From Methanobrevibacter oralis (GTDB lineage Archaea; Methanobacteriota; Methanobacteria; Methanobacteriales; Methanobacteriaceae), in the NCBI RefSeq assembly GCF_001639275.1, contig NZ_LWMU01000048.1, positions 90,301 to 154,300 on the forward strand: a DNA stretch of 64,000 nucleotides. The letters are read 5' to 3'. How positions within the stretch are numbered: position 1 is the stretch's first letter; the number at the start of each line of letters is the position of its first letter. Below are positions 40,023 to 49,543 of this stretch, one piece after another. Made by a program: the position numbers and the translations under genes. The notes beneath the pieces are model-generated. The model saw only the letters and a list, made by a program, of their open reading frames with translations. It had not been told where the DNA came from and made no database searches.

Positions 40023-40194
40023 ATATATCAAAAAAGATTATTCTTTAACAGAGACCTTAAAGAGAGAAAACAGGAATTTATTAATCAATATTCATTAAAT
40101 GGATAGTGAAAAGATAAACTTGAAGAAACTATGAAAAAATTTGAATAATATCTCCAAAACTCCACACTTATTTAAAGCATTGAAAATGTATATC

Positions 40195-41187
40195 CTAGTA
40201 TTTAAAACAAGTGCTTGTTTTTTTACTATAACAATTATTACAGCTTTGACAAATTGAAACACCACCACCATTTTCTCTCCACTCAGAAAGAAAATCATGC
40301 TGAGCAGTAAATGGTTTAGACATTGATATGAATTCAACCTTAGAATTATTCAATATGTTATTTATTGTTTCACTATCCCTAAGTGTTCCGCCTAATATTA
40401 CAGGAATATCAATTTCACCAATCAAATTATCTACATAATCTAAGAAAGGATGTGATTCACTATCAGCAAAAGATATAGTACGTGCAGTTATTTGTATACT
40501 ATCAGCACCATATTTTTCAAGTAATTTAGCTATTTTAACACTTTCTTCATAAGTCATTCCACCTTTTCTTGCATCTGATGGATTGATTTTACAACTAATA
40601 TGTAAATCTAAATTGTCTTTAATAATTTTAATAATTTCTAATACAATTCTTAAACGATTAAAAGTATTTCCACCATAATTATCTTTTCTTTGATTAAAGT
40701 AAGGATTTATAAATCTTGCAAGATAAAAATTATTTCCTAAGTTTAGCTGAATACCATCAAAACCAGCAAATGAAAATTTTTTAGCAGCCATAAATACATC
40801 TGCTTGTAAACGCTTAATTCCTTCCAAACTAATATCATTTGCTTCTACTTTTTGATTTATCCCATCATTATAATAGAAAAATGCTAATTGAGCTAAAATA
40901 GGTACTTTAAAATAATGGACCAAATTAGTTAACTCTTTATATTCCTTAATGAAAGCTTTGTAGTTTAATTTAGCTGAATAATTTGAAAATCTATCTTTAG
41001 AATCAAGTACAAACATTTCAGAAATAATTAATCCAACACCACTTTTTGCAATGCTTTCATATCTATTATAAACTTCATAAGAAAGAAATCCACTTTTTGA
41101 ATTTTCTGTTTCCCAAATTCCTGTTCTGATTACACGATTATTAAGTTTAAAATCCCCAAAACTACATTCATCAAATATATCTTTCAT
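40195..41187 (-). CDS. Old yellow enzyme family FMN oxidoreductase (ene-reductase-like)
   Basis: About 330 aa, an FMN-binding TIM barrel. Typical OYE segments are FGDFKLNNRVIRTGIWE at the start, GLIISEMFVLDS, the catalytic-region GFDGIQLNLGNNFYLARFINPYFNQRKDNYGG, and VILGGTLRDSETIN. Right after the barrel is a cysteine group, CQSCNNC plus one more Cys seven residues later. It resembles the [4Fe-4S] ligands of 2,4-dienoyl-CoA reductase/NADH:flavin oxidoreductases. The protein then stops, lacking the FAD/NAD domain. The usual His-Gly at the substrate site reads LNLGNN here. Substrate unknown. ATG 41187 is preferred over TTG 41196. Confidence 0.85.
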   Translation of the reverse strand: MKDIFDECSFGDFKLNNRVIRTGIWETENSKSGFLSYEVYNRYESIAKSGVGLIISEMFVLDSKDRFSNYSAKLNYKAFIKEYKELTNLVHYFKVPILAQLAFFYYNDGINQKVEANDISLEGIKRLQADVFMAAKKFSFAGFDGIQLNLGNNFYLARFINPYFNQRKDNYGGNTFNRLRIVLEIIKIIKDNLDLHISCKINPSDARKGGMTYEESVKIAKLLEKYGADSIQITARTISFADSESHPFLDYVDNLIGEIDIPVILGGTLRDSETINNILNNSKVEFISMSKPFTAQHDFLSEWRENGGGVSICQSCNNCYSKKTSTCFKY

Positions 41188-41284
41188 AAAATTCAAGCCC
41201 CATATATTTAATATAACTAGTTTTTACAAAATTTTTTATATAAAATTTTGCATTGGTTATTAAAAAATATAGGTTTAATGAATT

Positions 41285-41326
41285 ATAAAAAAAATAGTAA
41301 AAATGGTTAATCATTCGATAACCATT
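41285..41326 (-). terminator. Terminator hairpin overlapping the pycB stop codon
   Basis: AATGGTTA/TAACCATT (41302-41326) forms a stem including the last codons of pycB. On the minus strand it is followed by a T-rich stretch (complement of AAAAAAAATAGTAAAA). This is a plausible intrinsic-type terminator built into the 3' end of the coding sequence. Confidence 0.5.
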
Positions 41327-43023
41327 AAAATATCTCCAGCATTAACTGCATCGCCTGGTTCTACAAAGATTTCTTTTACAACACCATTAACTTCAGATTG
41401 GATGTCGTTTTCCATCTTCATAGCTTCAACAACAGCTATTGTGGATCCTTTAGTAATTTTGTCCCCAACATTGACTGTAAGTTTAATTACCATGCCTTGC
41501 ATTGAAGAGTAAATTCCACCTTCTATTGGAGTGAATGGCCCTTTTTCTGTTTCTTCAACCTCCATAAATCCAGTAGGCATGATTTTAACTTCAAAAACAT
41601 CACCATCAATTTCAACATTATATTGAGTTGGAATTCCAATTTGATCATTTTGAGCAGTATGTGTAACTGCTTTAAGTTCTTCTTCTGTAGCTTCGCCTTT
41701 AAGGAATTTCGGAGCAATAGATGGATATAATGCATATGTCAATACATCTTCATCTGATTTGACAAATCCTTTTTCTTCACCTTCTTGTTTAAATTTATCA
41801 AATTCAGGTTCTAGTAAATCTGCAGGTCTACAATCAATAATCTTTTCATCACCAATTATCTTTTTAGCTACTTTAGGATTTACTGGTGCAGGAGGCCTCC
41901 CATACATTCCTTTCATATATTCTTTAACTTCATTTGAAACAGTTTTATACCTTTCTCCACCTAAAACATTCATAACAGACTGAATACCAACAATTTGACT
42001 TGTAGGAGTTACAAGAGGAGGGTAACCCATGTCTTTTCTTACACGAGGCATTTCATCCAATACATCTTTATACCTATCAAGAGCATTTTGTTCCTTAAGT
42101 TGAGAAATTAAGTTTGAAAGCATTCCACCGGGAATTTGATACAATAACACATCAGTATCAATACTCTCAGCAATCGGATCAAGAATTCCCAAATATTTTT
42201 CCTTAATGCCATTAAAATAACTTTTAATAACATTTAAAGCATTTAAATCAATATCTGGATCATAAGAAGTTCCTTGTAAAGCTGCAACCATACTTTCGGT
42301 TGGAGGTTGGCTTGTTCCCCATGCCAGAGGAGAAATGGCTGTATCTAAAATATCTACACCTGCTTGACAAGCTGCATAATAGCTAATTGGAGTCATTCCA
42401 CTAGTACAATGACAATGTAAATCAACAAGCAAATCAGTTTCTTCCTTTAATTTAGAAACTAATTCATAAGCTGCAGTTGGTGTTATTAAACCTGCCATAT
42501 CTTTAATAGCAACAGAATCACAATCAAGAGCTTCAAGATTTTTTGCTAAATCAACAAAGTCATCTAAACTATGAGCTGGACTTATAGTATAACTTATAGT
42601 TCCTTGAACATGAGCGCCTTGATCTTTAGCTACTTTAATTGATTTTTCCATGTTTCTAATATCATTTAAAGCATCAAAGACTCTAAAAATATCTACACCA
42701 TTTTCGTATGATTTTTCTACGAATTTTGTAACAATATCATCAGGATAATGTTTGTAACCTACTAGATTTTGTCCTCTTAAAAGCATTTGAATTGGAGTTT
42801 TTTTGAATTCAGATTTTAGATTTCTTAATCTTTCCCAAGGATCTTCATTCAGATATCTAATACAAGTATCAAAAGTAGCTCCGCCCCATGCTTCAACAGA
42901 AAAGTAACCTATTTTATCCATTTCTTCTGCAATAGGAATCATATCTCTAGTTCGCATTCTTGTTGCAATTAAAGATTGGTGAGCATCCCGAAGTGCTGTT
43001 TCAGTAAATCTTACTTTATCCAT
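41311..43023 (-). CDS. pycB: Pyruvate carboxylase subunit B (carboxyltransferase + biotin carrier)
   Basis: A 570-aa subunit that carboxylates pyruvate to oxaloacetate with biotin-bound CO2. The carboxyltransferase barrel starts FTETALRDAHQSLIATRMRTRDM. Metal ligands lie in DLHCHCTSGM, and the segment AIKDMAGLITP follows the catalytic-lysine pattern. A conserved PycA-interaction/linker region precedes the C-terminal biotinyl domain, where the biotinylated lysine is in VEAMKMEN. The length matches the methanogen PycB, while sodium-pump oxaloacetate decarboxylase alpha is similar but expected with membrane partners not found here. PycA is not in the window. It feeds oxaloacetate to the reductive TCA branch. 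Confidence 0.93.
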   Translation of the reverse strand: MDKVRFTETALRDAHQSLIATRMRTRDMIPIAEEMDKIGYFSVEAWGGATFDTCIRYLNEDPWERLRNLKSEFKKTPIQMLLRGQNLVGYKHYPDDIVTKFVEKSYENGVDIFRVFDALNDIRNMEKSIKVAKDQGAHVQGTISYTISPAHSLDDFVDLAKNLEALDCDSVAIKDMAGLITPTAAYELVSKLKEETDLLVDLHCHCTSGMTPISYYAACQAGVDILDTAISPLAWGTSQPPTESMVAALQGTSYDPDIDLNALNVIKSYFNGIKEKYLGILDPIAESIDTDVLLYQIPGGMLSNLISQLKEQNALDRYKDVLDEMPRVRKDMGYPPLVTPTSQIVGIQSVMNVLGGERYKTVSNEVKEYMKGMYGRPPAPVNPKVAKKIIGDEKIIDCRPADLLEPEFDKFKQEGEEKGFVKSDEDVLTYALYPSIAPKFLKGEATEEELKAVTHTAQNDQIGIPTQYNVEIDGDVFEVKIMPTGFMEVEETEKGPFTPIEGGIYSSMQGMVIKLTVNVGDKITKGSTIAVVEAMKMENDIQSEVNGVVKEIFVEPGDAVNAGDILMVIE

Positions 43024-43119
43024 TTAATTAACACCCCTTAATAATTTATTTATAATTAATTATAATGAAAATATTTCGACATTTATATATGTTATTTAAC
43101 ATTTAAATAATTTTGTTAA

Positions 43120-43154
43120 AATAGAAAAGAAAAAAAGATAATAAAATTATCTTT
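43120..43154 (-). terminator. Terminator hairpin overlapping the ino1 stop codon
   Basis: The stem AAAGATAAT/ATTATCTTT (43134-43154) spans the ino1 stop codon. On the minus strand it is followed by TTTTTTCTTTTC. It is placed like the pycB terminator, with the coding 3' end forming one arm. Confidence 0.6.
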
Positions 43155-44241
43155 CTAATTCGCCAGAAATAAATTTATTAACATTATGATAAGCTTCATC
43201 ATCAGTAAACTGAATCGGCGGGTGTTTCATAGTATATGAAGAAATGGAAGTTAGTTGTCCACCAATATTTCTTTCTAAACCGAGCTTACAACATCTTATT
43301 GCATCAATTACGCATCCTGCTGAATTTGGAGAATCCTCTACACTTAATCTAAGTTCAATATTCATTGGAACATCTCCAAATGTACGGCCTTCCATTCTAA
43401 GGAAACACAATTTATTATCATTTTGCCATGGAACATAATCACTAGGTCCAATATGAATATCTCTCTCATCCATTCTTTCAGCAACAACAGCTTGAACAGC
43501 TTCGGTTTTAGATTCTTTTTTAGAGTCTAATCTATCTCTATTAAGCATGTTTAAGAAATCAGTGTTACCACCAGTGTTTATTTGATAGGTTCTATCTAAT
43601 TTAACTCCCCTATCTTTAAACAAATTAGCTAGTGTTCTATGAGTGATAGTAGCACCAATTTGAGCTTTAATATCATCACCAACCATTGGAATTCCTTTTT
43701 CTCTAAATTTAGCATCCCATTCATCATCACTTACAATAAATACTGGCATGCAATTTACATAAGCGATTCCTGCATCAAGAGCGCATTGTGCATAAAACCT
43801 TGCTGCTTTTTCAGAACCTACAGGCAAGTAGTTAACTAATATTTCAGCACCACTTTCTTTTAAAACCTCCACAATATCCACAGGTTCATCATCACTTACA
43901 ATAAAAGTATAATCATCATCATAATTAGACATGTGTTCTGCAACACCATCTAGAACATGTCCCATACTTACTTTCACATCATATTTTGGAATTTCTTCTT
44001 GGAAAATTGTAGTACAATTAGGTTTAGCAAATATTGCTTCATCTATGCTTTTTCCTACTTTCCTTGTATCAATGTCAAAAGCTGCAACAACCTCAATGTC
44101 ACTAGGCAAATATCCTCCAATATCCCAGTGCATAAGCCCTATTGCCTCTTCTGGTTTTTTACCATCGTAATAGTGTATTCCTTGAATAAGAGAACTAGCA
44201 CAATTACCAATTCCGACTATTGCAATTTTAATTTTGTTCAA
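43147..44241 (-). CDS. ino1: Myo-inositol-1-phosphate synthase
   Basis: A 364-aa NAD-dependent enzyme making inositol phosphate from glucose 6-phosphate. In Methanobacteriales this supplies archaetidylinositol lipids. The Rossmann start is IKIAIVGIGNCASSLIQG, followed by VVAAFDIDTRKVGKS, NYLPVGSEKAARFYAQCALDAG, and the active-site GDDIKAQIGATITHRTL and TGGNTDFLNM segments. I start it at TTG 44241 (MNKIKIAIVG), six bases after GGTG. The longer GTG start at 44250 is inside that ribosome-binding site. Confidence 0.95.
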   Translation of the reverse strand: MNKIKIAIVGIGNCASSLIQGIHYYDGKKPEEAIGLMHWDIGGYLPSDIEVVAAFDIDTRKVGKSIDEAIFAKPNCTTIFQEEIPKYDVKVSMGHVLDGVAEHMSNYDDDYTFIVSDDEPVDIVEVLKESGAEILVNYLPVGSEKAARFYAQCALDAGIAYVNCMPVFIVSDDEWDAKFREKGIPMVGDDIKAQIGATITHRTLANLFKDRGVKLDRTYQINTGGNTDFLNMLNRDRLDSKKESKTEAVQAVVAERMDERDIHIGPSDYVPWQNDNKLCFLRMEGRTFGDVPMNIELRLSVEDSPNSAGCVIDAIRCCKLGLERNIGGQLTSISSYTMKHPPIQFTDDEAYHNVNKFISGELER

Positions 44242-44345
44242 ATATAACACCAGCTATAATATAATAATAATTTTAAATAAATAATACTAATATATAAGTA
44301 TTAGGTACTATACTTTATAAAATTATTGTTTAAGAGAATATAAAA

Positions 44346-45002
44346 ATGGAAAAATTATTATTTATAGCATTTTATTACAACCATGATAATGAAATTGCTT
44401 CAAAAAGACTACAAGGAATTGCAAAATATCTTTCAAAATATAATTGGCAACCAATTGTTACTGTTCCAAAAACATCAAATCCAACTGTAAGATCAGATAA
44501 TGTTAAGATTGTTGAAACTGATTATGAAGGCATGATTTCTAAATTTATACCAAAATCTAAAAGTAAAGAAAGTAAATCAGAATCTACCTCTCAAAATTTA
44601 GCTGGTGAATTTTTTGCATATCCTGATGAGATGAAATATTGCTGTAAACCTGAAATAAAAGAAGCATCAAATATTATTGAAAATGAAAATATTTCAGGCA
44701 TGATTTCATCATCTTTTCCAGTGCCCCCGCTCATAGAACAGCTCATGATTTAAAAGAAAAATATAATATCAACTCAATTATTGATATTAATGGAAAAATA
44801 AGCCATAGTTAAGGTTCACTTAAAGATTTAATTGAAAAAACTAATGTTGCTTATCATGTATCTGATGTTGAAAACGCTAAAAAAGCTATTTATGATTACT
44901 ATACAAAATATATAAACAATGAATTAAAATATTGTGGAAATGAATTTGCAGAAAGAATATTCTATGGAAAACACTGCAAAAAGTTTTGCTAAATTATTTT
45001 AG
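44346..45002 (+). pseudogene. Glycosyltransferase (GT4-like) remnant with internal deletion and frameshifts
   Basis: The first 128 or so codons read as the N-terminus of a family-4-like glycosyltransferase (LLFIAFYYNHDNEIASKRLQGIAKYL). After FPVP the frame shifts: PAHRTAHDLKEKYNI continues in another frame, where this family would go on with its central domain. Instead the reading jumps, through a TAA, to GSLKDLIEKTNVAYHVSDVENAKKAIYDYY, a typical C-terminal segment. A further frameshift then restores YSMENTAKSFAKLF and a stop at 45002. Most of the catalytic domain is therefore deleted. The remnant ends directly at the ribosome-binding site of the next gene. Confidence 0.8.
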
Positions 45003-45012
45003 AGGAAATACA

Positions 45013-45855
45013 ATGAATCCATATATTGAAATATTGAGACCTGGTAATGCACTAATGAGTGCAGTAGCCATTATTTTAGTTGCAATTATTGACAAAACAA
45101 TTAGCATGCCTGTAATATTAACTATACTTACAGTTTTCTTTGAAACTTCAGCAGGAAATGTTATTAATGATTATTTTGATTATGAAATTGATTTAGTAAA
45201 TAAACCCCAAAGAGCAATCCCTTCAGGAAAGATTTCACTTAAAGGAGGCCGAAATTACGGTTATCTTTTATTTATATTAGCGACAATATGCGGTTTTTTA
45301 ATTAGTTATTTAACAAATAACTGGATTCCATTTATAATCGTTTTAATGTCTGATGTGATTCTTTATTTATATGCATTTAAATTAAAATCAACTCCATTAA
45401 TTGGTAATTTTGTTGTTGGTTTTATGACGGGTTTTGGATTTGTATTTGGAGGATTTACATTAAATAATCCAAGCATAATACAAACTTCTATTTACTTAGG
45501 ATTTTTTGCATTTGTAATGACAGCTGCACGTGAAATCATAAAAGATATTGAAGATATTGAAGGAGACAAATCAGAAGGAGCTAAAACTCTACCAATATTA
45601 ATAGGTACAAAAATCCCCTCAGTATTAGCTTTTATATTAATAATAATTGACTGTGCACTATGTCCATTACTTTATTATATTCATGTATTTGGAATATACT
45701 ATTTACTAGTCATAACTATTGGTATAACCCTATTTGTATACTCAGGACTTATTATTATAAAAAATCAAGATAAAAATACTGCACATAATGCTTCAAAATA
45801 TTTAAAAATTGGAATGTTAATTACATTTGTAGCATTTGTGTGTGGATCTTTTTAG
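45013..45855 (+). CDS. Digeranylgeranylglyceryl phosphate synthase (UbiA prenyltransferase)
   Basis: A 280-aa membrane prenyltransferase that adds the second geranylgeranyl chain to geranylgeranylglyceryl phosphate, a step in archaeal ether lipid synthesis. The first Asp-rich motif is NDYFDYEIDLVNKPQRAIPSG and the second DIEDIEGDKSEGAKTLPI. The start MNPYIEILRPGNALMS is typical of the archaeal clade. About eight to nine hydrophobic helices are present. ATG 45013 follows AGAGGAAA; an upstream in-frame start would lie inside the adjacent pseudogene. It probably shares a transcript with the next membrane glycosyltransferase (10-base gap). Confidence 0.92.
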   Translation: MNPYIEILRPGNALMSAVAIILVAIIDKTISMPVILTILTVFFETSAGNVINDYFDYEIDLVNKPQRAIPSGKISLKGGRNYGYLLFILATICGFLISYLTNNWIPFIIVLMSDVILYLYAFKLKSTPLIGNFVVGFMTGFGFVFGGFTLNNPSIIQTSIYLGFFAFVMTAAREIIKDIEDIEGDKSEGAKTLPILIGTKIPSVLAFILIIIDCALCPLLYYIHVFGIYYLLVITIGITLFVYSGLIIIKNQDKNTAHNASKYLKIGMLITFVAFVCGSF

Positions 45856-45865
45856 AGGTGTTTAA

Positions 45866-47434
45866 GTGTTTGATTTAAATAAAAAAGATAAATATATTTT
45901 ATTTACGATATTAGTATTTAGTACAATATTAACAGGTTATTATATTACATTTAATCAAAATATTGGAATATATTGTTCTGATGTTTTTGTTTATCTTTTA
46001 AATGCATTATATTTTACTGGAACTAATATTAATTCATCTAAAACAATATTTTTATCTCCGGTGATCTGTTTTTTAACAGCCATACTTATAGAACTAGGAA
46101 TCAAAGGTGCACTATCTATTTATATTGTTACAGGATTATTTGCTATATCAGGAAATATTGGATTTTATATACTTCTTAGAACTAGATTTAATGAAATTTT
46201 AAGCTTAACTGGAACTATTTTATATGCAACATTTGCACTTAATTTAACATGGCTTGCAAATGGCAGCATTGATATTCCATCAGTTGCAATTACAATTTGG
46301 ATTATTTATATTGCAATATTAACTATAACAAAAAAGCCCAAATACTATCAACTATTAATGCCATTAATAGTTATTGGAATCTTTACAAGATACATTGTTA
46401 TTTTAATACTTCCAGTTTTATTATTGTATTATATATATAACAAAGGAATTAAAATCGAAAAAGAAGATTTAAAATACATTATTAAAGGAATTATACTTGC
46501 AATAATAATTGCTGCTATAATAATTATTCCCGTATGGGTAATGGGAAATGGATACTTCGGAGTTAACGAACAGATAGCTGGGGGAATTTCTGGTAAACAA
46601 GGTTCATCAATTGATCAAGCATATAATACGGATGTGGGTTATTATTTTTTTAACTTTTTAAATTTCATATCTTCATCAAATACAGTATTTATAAATAGCA
46701 CCCCTACTCTTGAAAGTCCTACAGTCTTATCAATTATTGTGATTTTATTAATAATAGCAGGAGCAATTTTATGGATTAAAAAAGAAAAGTTAAAATTAAA
46801 TAAAGAAAAAATAATTCCATTAACCTTAATTTTAATAGCTATACTGACTTATACAAGAATCAGTTCATTTATTACAATAATTTTAGTATTTATAATCTTA
46901 TTTTTACTTGGAAAGGATAGTGAAAATAAGACAGGATTTACAATGCTTAGTTGGATCTTAGTATATTTCATTTACCTCAGTTATTTCTCAATTAAAGTTA
47001 ATAGATATATTATTCCAACAATACCTCCATTTATCTATTTATTAATGAGTAGTCTGGAGTTAATTCATGAAAAAATAAAAATCAACAATAAAATAATCCC
47101 AATTTGTTTAATTATACTTTTTATAATCCAAGGATTTGCGTTTACTATGACTTTTGAAGATACAAATAAATTTATAGCTCCTGATGAGATGTCTAAATAT
47201 ATTATAAACGAAATTCCTGATTATAAAAATCACTTAATCGGAGTTTACAATATGAGACCATATCATTGGTTTATTGGAGGAAATGTTACTGGAATCGAAA
47301 GTGGAAATAGTGAAGCTATTGATTCGAGTGAAATTGATTATTATATTTCTAATACGAAATTAACAGATTTAAAAAACTTTAATGAAATAAAAAATATAGG
47401 TGAATTATACTTATATGAAAAAAAAGGTGTTTAA
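45866..47434 (+). CDS. GT-C type membrane glycosyltransferase (PMT/GT39-like)
   Basis: A 522-aa polytopic membrane protein with about 11-13 hydrophobic helices. A short extracytoplasmic acidic loop follows the first helix (GIYCSDVFVYLLNALYFTG), which fits the catalytic-loop position of GT-C enzymes using polyprenyl-phosphate sugars. A second soluble stretch lies near residues 225-270 (GYFGVNEQIAGGISGKQGSSIDQAYNTD). The C-terminal about 80 residues are outside the membrane. The start is GTG after AGAGGTG. Substrate unknown; probably envelope glycan or protein glycosylation. It is flanked by two broken glycosyltransferases. Confidence 0.8.
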   Translation: MFDLNKKDKYILFTILVFSTILTGYYITFNQNIGIYCSDVFVYLLNALYFTGTNINSSKTIFLSPVICFLTAILIELGIKGALSIYIVTGLFAISGNIGFYILLRTRFNEILSLTGTILYATFALNLTWLANGSIDIPSVAITIWIIYIAILTITKKPKYYQLLMPLIVIGIFTRYIVILILPVLLLYYIYNKGIKIEKEDLKYIIKGIILAIIIAAIIIIPVWVMGNGYFGVNEQIAGGISGKQGSSIDQAYNTDVGYYFFNFLNFISSSNTVFINSTPTLESPTVLSIIVILLIIAGAILWIKKEKLKLNKEKIIPLTLILIAILTYTRISSFITIILVFIILFLLGKDSENKTGFTMLSWILVYFIYLSYFSIKVNRYIIPTIPPFIYLLMSSLELIHEKIKINNKIIPICLIILFIIQGFAFTMTFEDTNKFIAPDEMSKYIINEIPDYKNHLIGVYNMRPYHWFIGGNVTGIESGNSEAIDSSEIDYYISNTKLTDLKNFNEIKNIGELYLYEKKGV

Positions 47435-47893
47435 ATGAATATATTGCATGCGATTCCTTTTTTACACCTTCATATCAAATAGAAAAAAACAAGGAAAAAA
47501 CGGACATTGAAAAAAATAGAGGTTGTTCAACTAGGAATAAACCTTGATGAGTATATATAAATTAAATGAAAGTGGAAAATTCAAATCAAAGTATAACATC
47601 AACTGATGAGAAGTATAGTATTAACCAAAAATAATCATATTTGATAAAAGGATAAAAAAAATAATGCAGGTTTCTCATTTAAATATGATGAAACTGAATT
47701 AGCTAAAAATATCGAAATACTATTAAATGATCCAGAATTATGTAAAAGTTTTGGAAAAAAAAGGTAGGCAATTATTGAAAGCACTTACAATTGGGATAAA
47801 TTAGAAAAACAAATTAATGAAATTCATAAATCATGTACTGATTCTGTTAGAAAGATATATAATCAAAAAAATTATATAAATAATATTAAGTAA
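47435..47893 (+). pseudogene. Second glycosyltransferase remnant (GT4-like)
   Basis: Immediately after the previous stop an ATG opens MNILHAIPFF, the classic GT4 start, but the frame closes after a few codons. Inserting one base in the T-run restores FFTPSYQ. About 200 bases later a C-terminal GT4 block is readable (GFSFKYDETELAKNIEILLN, then DPELCKSFGKK), with an in-frame TAG and then IIESTYNWDKLEKQINEIHKS, ending in TAA at 47891-47893. The central catalytic part is missing and the intervening sequence is unreadable. Its original length would have been about 1.1 kb. Confidence 0.75.
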
Positions 47894-47918
47894 TATAAAT
47901 ACAATTAAAGAGGATAAT

Positions 47919-49451
47919 ATGAAAGTTGTTAGCTGTAAGAATTGTGGTGCAAAATACCAACTCGATGATAGTGATGATATAAATGCCTTCGAGTGTTCTT
48001 CATGCGCAGGTGATTTAGAATATGTTGATGATTATCCTAACCAATCAACTACATCAAATTCACAATTCGTTGATACTTATAGATATGATAATTCACAAAT
48101 TGTTCAATGTGAAGATTGTGGATTAAAATATAAAATCAAAAGTAGTGACAATATTCTTGATTATGAATGTGATAGTTGTGGTGGATCTTTAAGATATCTA
48201 GATAATGAATTAAATAAAGAATTAGATAGATTTATTGAAGATAGGAAGAAATACATTCAAAAAAATGAAAATACTTCTCCTAATAATAATCCTGTTGAAA
48301 CTCAGGAAAGGGAAAATCACTCCCACTCATTAAAATCATTTACAAATAAACTTGAAACCTTCTTTTCAGAAGATCATATGCAACAAATTGCATATGAAGA
48401 TAAGCTTGAACAAGAATTAGATGAAGAAAATTTTAGTAAAACTGCTAGAACTACAATACCTATCGCAGTACTATCTAAATTTGGTCATGAATTCACTGTT
48501 CCGAAATCTAGTGATTACAATACTTTAAAAAACTTTCTTAAAGAAGAGTTTTTCAAAAGCATGGATAAATACTATCCAAATATTGAAAAAACACATTCAA
48601 AAAAAGGAATTGGAAATGTTATCAATAAAATAAGTATTAAAGAGCCTGAAACAGGAATTGTTTCATCAAAACATGAATCATCTGTTGAAAAAGAAGATTT
48701 TGATATTAAAAATATAAGTATAAATCAAATGATACTTGCAATTGGATCTATCATTTTTATTTTAAGTATAGCTGAAATATTAACTATTGATAGTGGAGCT
48801 GGAATTATTGCATTATTTATTGGAGTAATTCTCTTATGTTATGGGATTTATAGAACTAAAGATGTACAAGAAAGCGAAGAGAGAACAAGGATATTAAGAG
48901 AACGTTTATTAACTCTTCCAAATGAATATTATGTATTTTATAATGTAAAAACACCAACAGCATCTAGTGGAATTAACCATTTAGTTGTAGGTCCAACTGG
49001 AATTTATGCACTTATTTCACAGAAATTAACCTCAAAAAATAAGTTAAATGCTGAAAATGAAAATTTAAAATTGATTAATTCGTATGAATCCGATAAATAT
49101 TCACTTGAAGAAGTTCCAAATATGGAAAACAAAAAAAGATTCAGATACACAACTAAACAAGCTAAATTTTCACAAGATAACGATATTAAACAAAAGGCCT
49201 TGCTTTTAGGTGAAGATTTAATTAATTTCCTTAATGACAATAATATTAAAAATTGTTTTGTTGAACCCTTAATTGGTTTTATTAATAATGAAGTTGTTGT
49301 AATTAATATGCCTTTAACAGATGAAGACTTATTCATTGAGGAATTATTATACAAAATCCAAAATAGTACTATAAAATTAGATTCTGAAACAATTGATAAA
49401 TGTGCAGTTTTAATAAACCAATACTCAGCCGATTGTTCTTCAGAAATTTAA
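47919..49451 (+). CDS. Zinc-ribbon, membrane-anchored protein with NERD-like C-terminal domain
   Basis: 510 aa. Two N-terminal zinc ribbons are present: CKNCGAKYQL with CSSC (residues 6-30), and CEDCGLKYKI with CDSC (about 64-88). A charged, low-complexity linker follows to about 200. Two transmembrane helices span about 267-312 (MILAIGSIIFILSIAEIL; GIIALFIGVILLCYGIY). After them a domain begins RTRILRERLLTLPNEYYVFYNV and contains INHLVVGPTGIYALISQK. This fits the core of nuclease-related (NERD) domains, where an acidic residue replaced here by Asn (NHLVVGP versus the usual DHLVVGP) is expected. Function unknown; a catalytically inactive version is possible. Confidence 0.75.
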   Translation: MKVVSCKNCGAKYQLDDSDDINAFECSSCAGDLEYVDDYPNQSTTSNSQFVDTYRYDNSQIVQCEDCGLKYKIKSSDNILDYECDSCGGSLRYLDNELNKELDRFIEDRKKYIQKNENTSPNNNPVETQERENHSHSLKSFTNKLETFFSEDHMQQIAYEDKLEQELDEENFSKTARTTIPIAVLSKFGHEFTVPKSSDYNTLKNFLKEEFFKSMDKYYPNIEKTHSKKGIGNVINKISIKEPETGIVSSKHESSVEKEDFDIKNISINQMILAIGSIIFILSIAEILTIDSGAGIIALFIGVILLCYGIYRTKDVQESEERTRILRERLLTLPNEYYVFYNVKTPTASSGINHLVVGPTGIYALISQKLTSKNKLNAENENLKLINSYESDKYSLEEVPNMENKKRFRYTTKQAKFSQDNDIKQKALLLGEDLINFLNDNNIKNCFVEPLIGFINNEVVVINMPLTDEDLFIEELLYKIQNSTIKLDSETIDKCAVLINQYSADCSSEI

Positions 49452-49543
49452 TTTCTTTTTATTTTTATAAAATGTTTAATTTTAAGGAAAAAATATATTT
49501 ACATGTGCACAAATTTTACACCTACAACCATTAAAACACCAAA

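Noticed and set aside
44346..44753. Intact 135-aa protein
   Set aside because: The sequence after FPVP continues a glycosyltransferase in another frame, and the C-terminal block follows downstream; it is the front part of a pseudogene.
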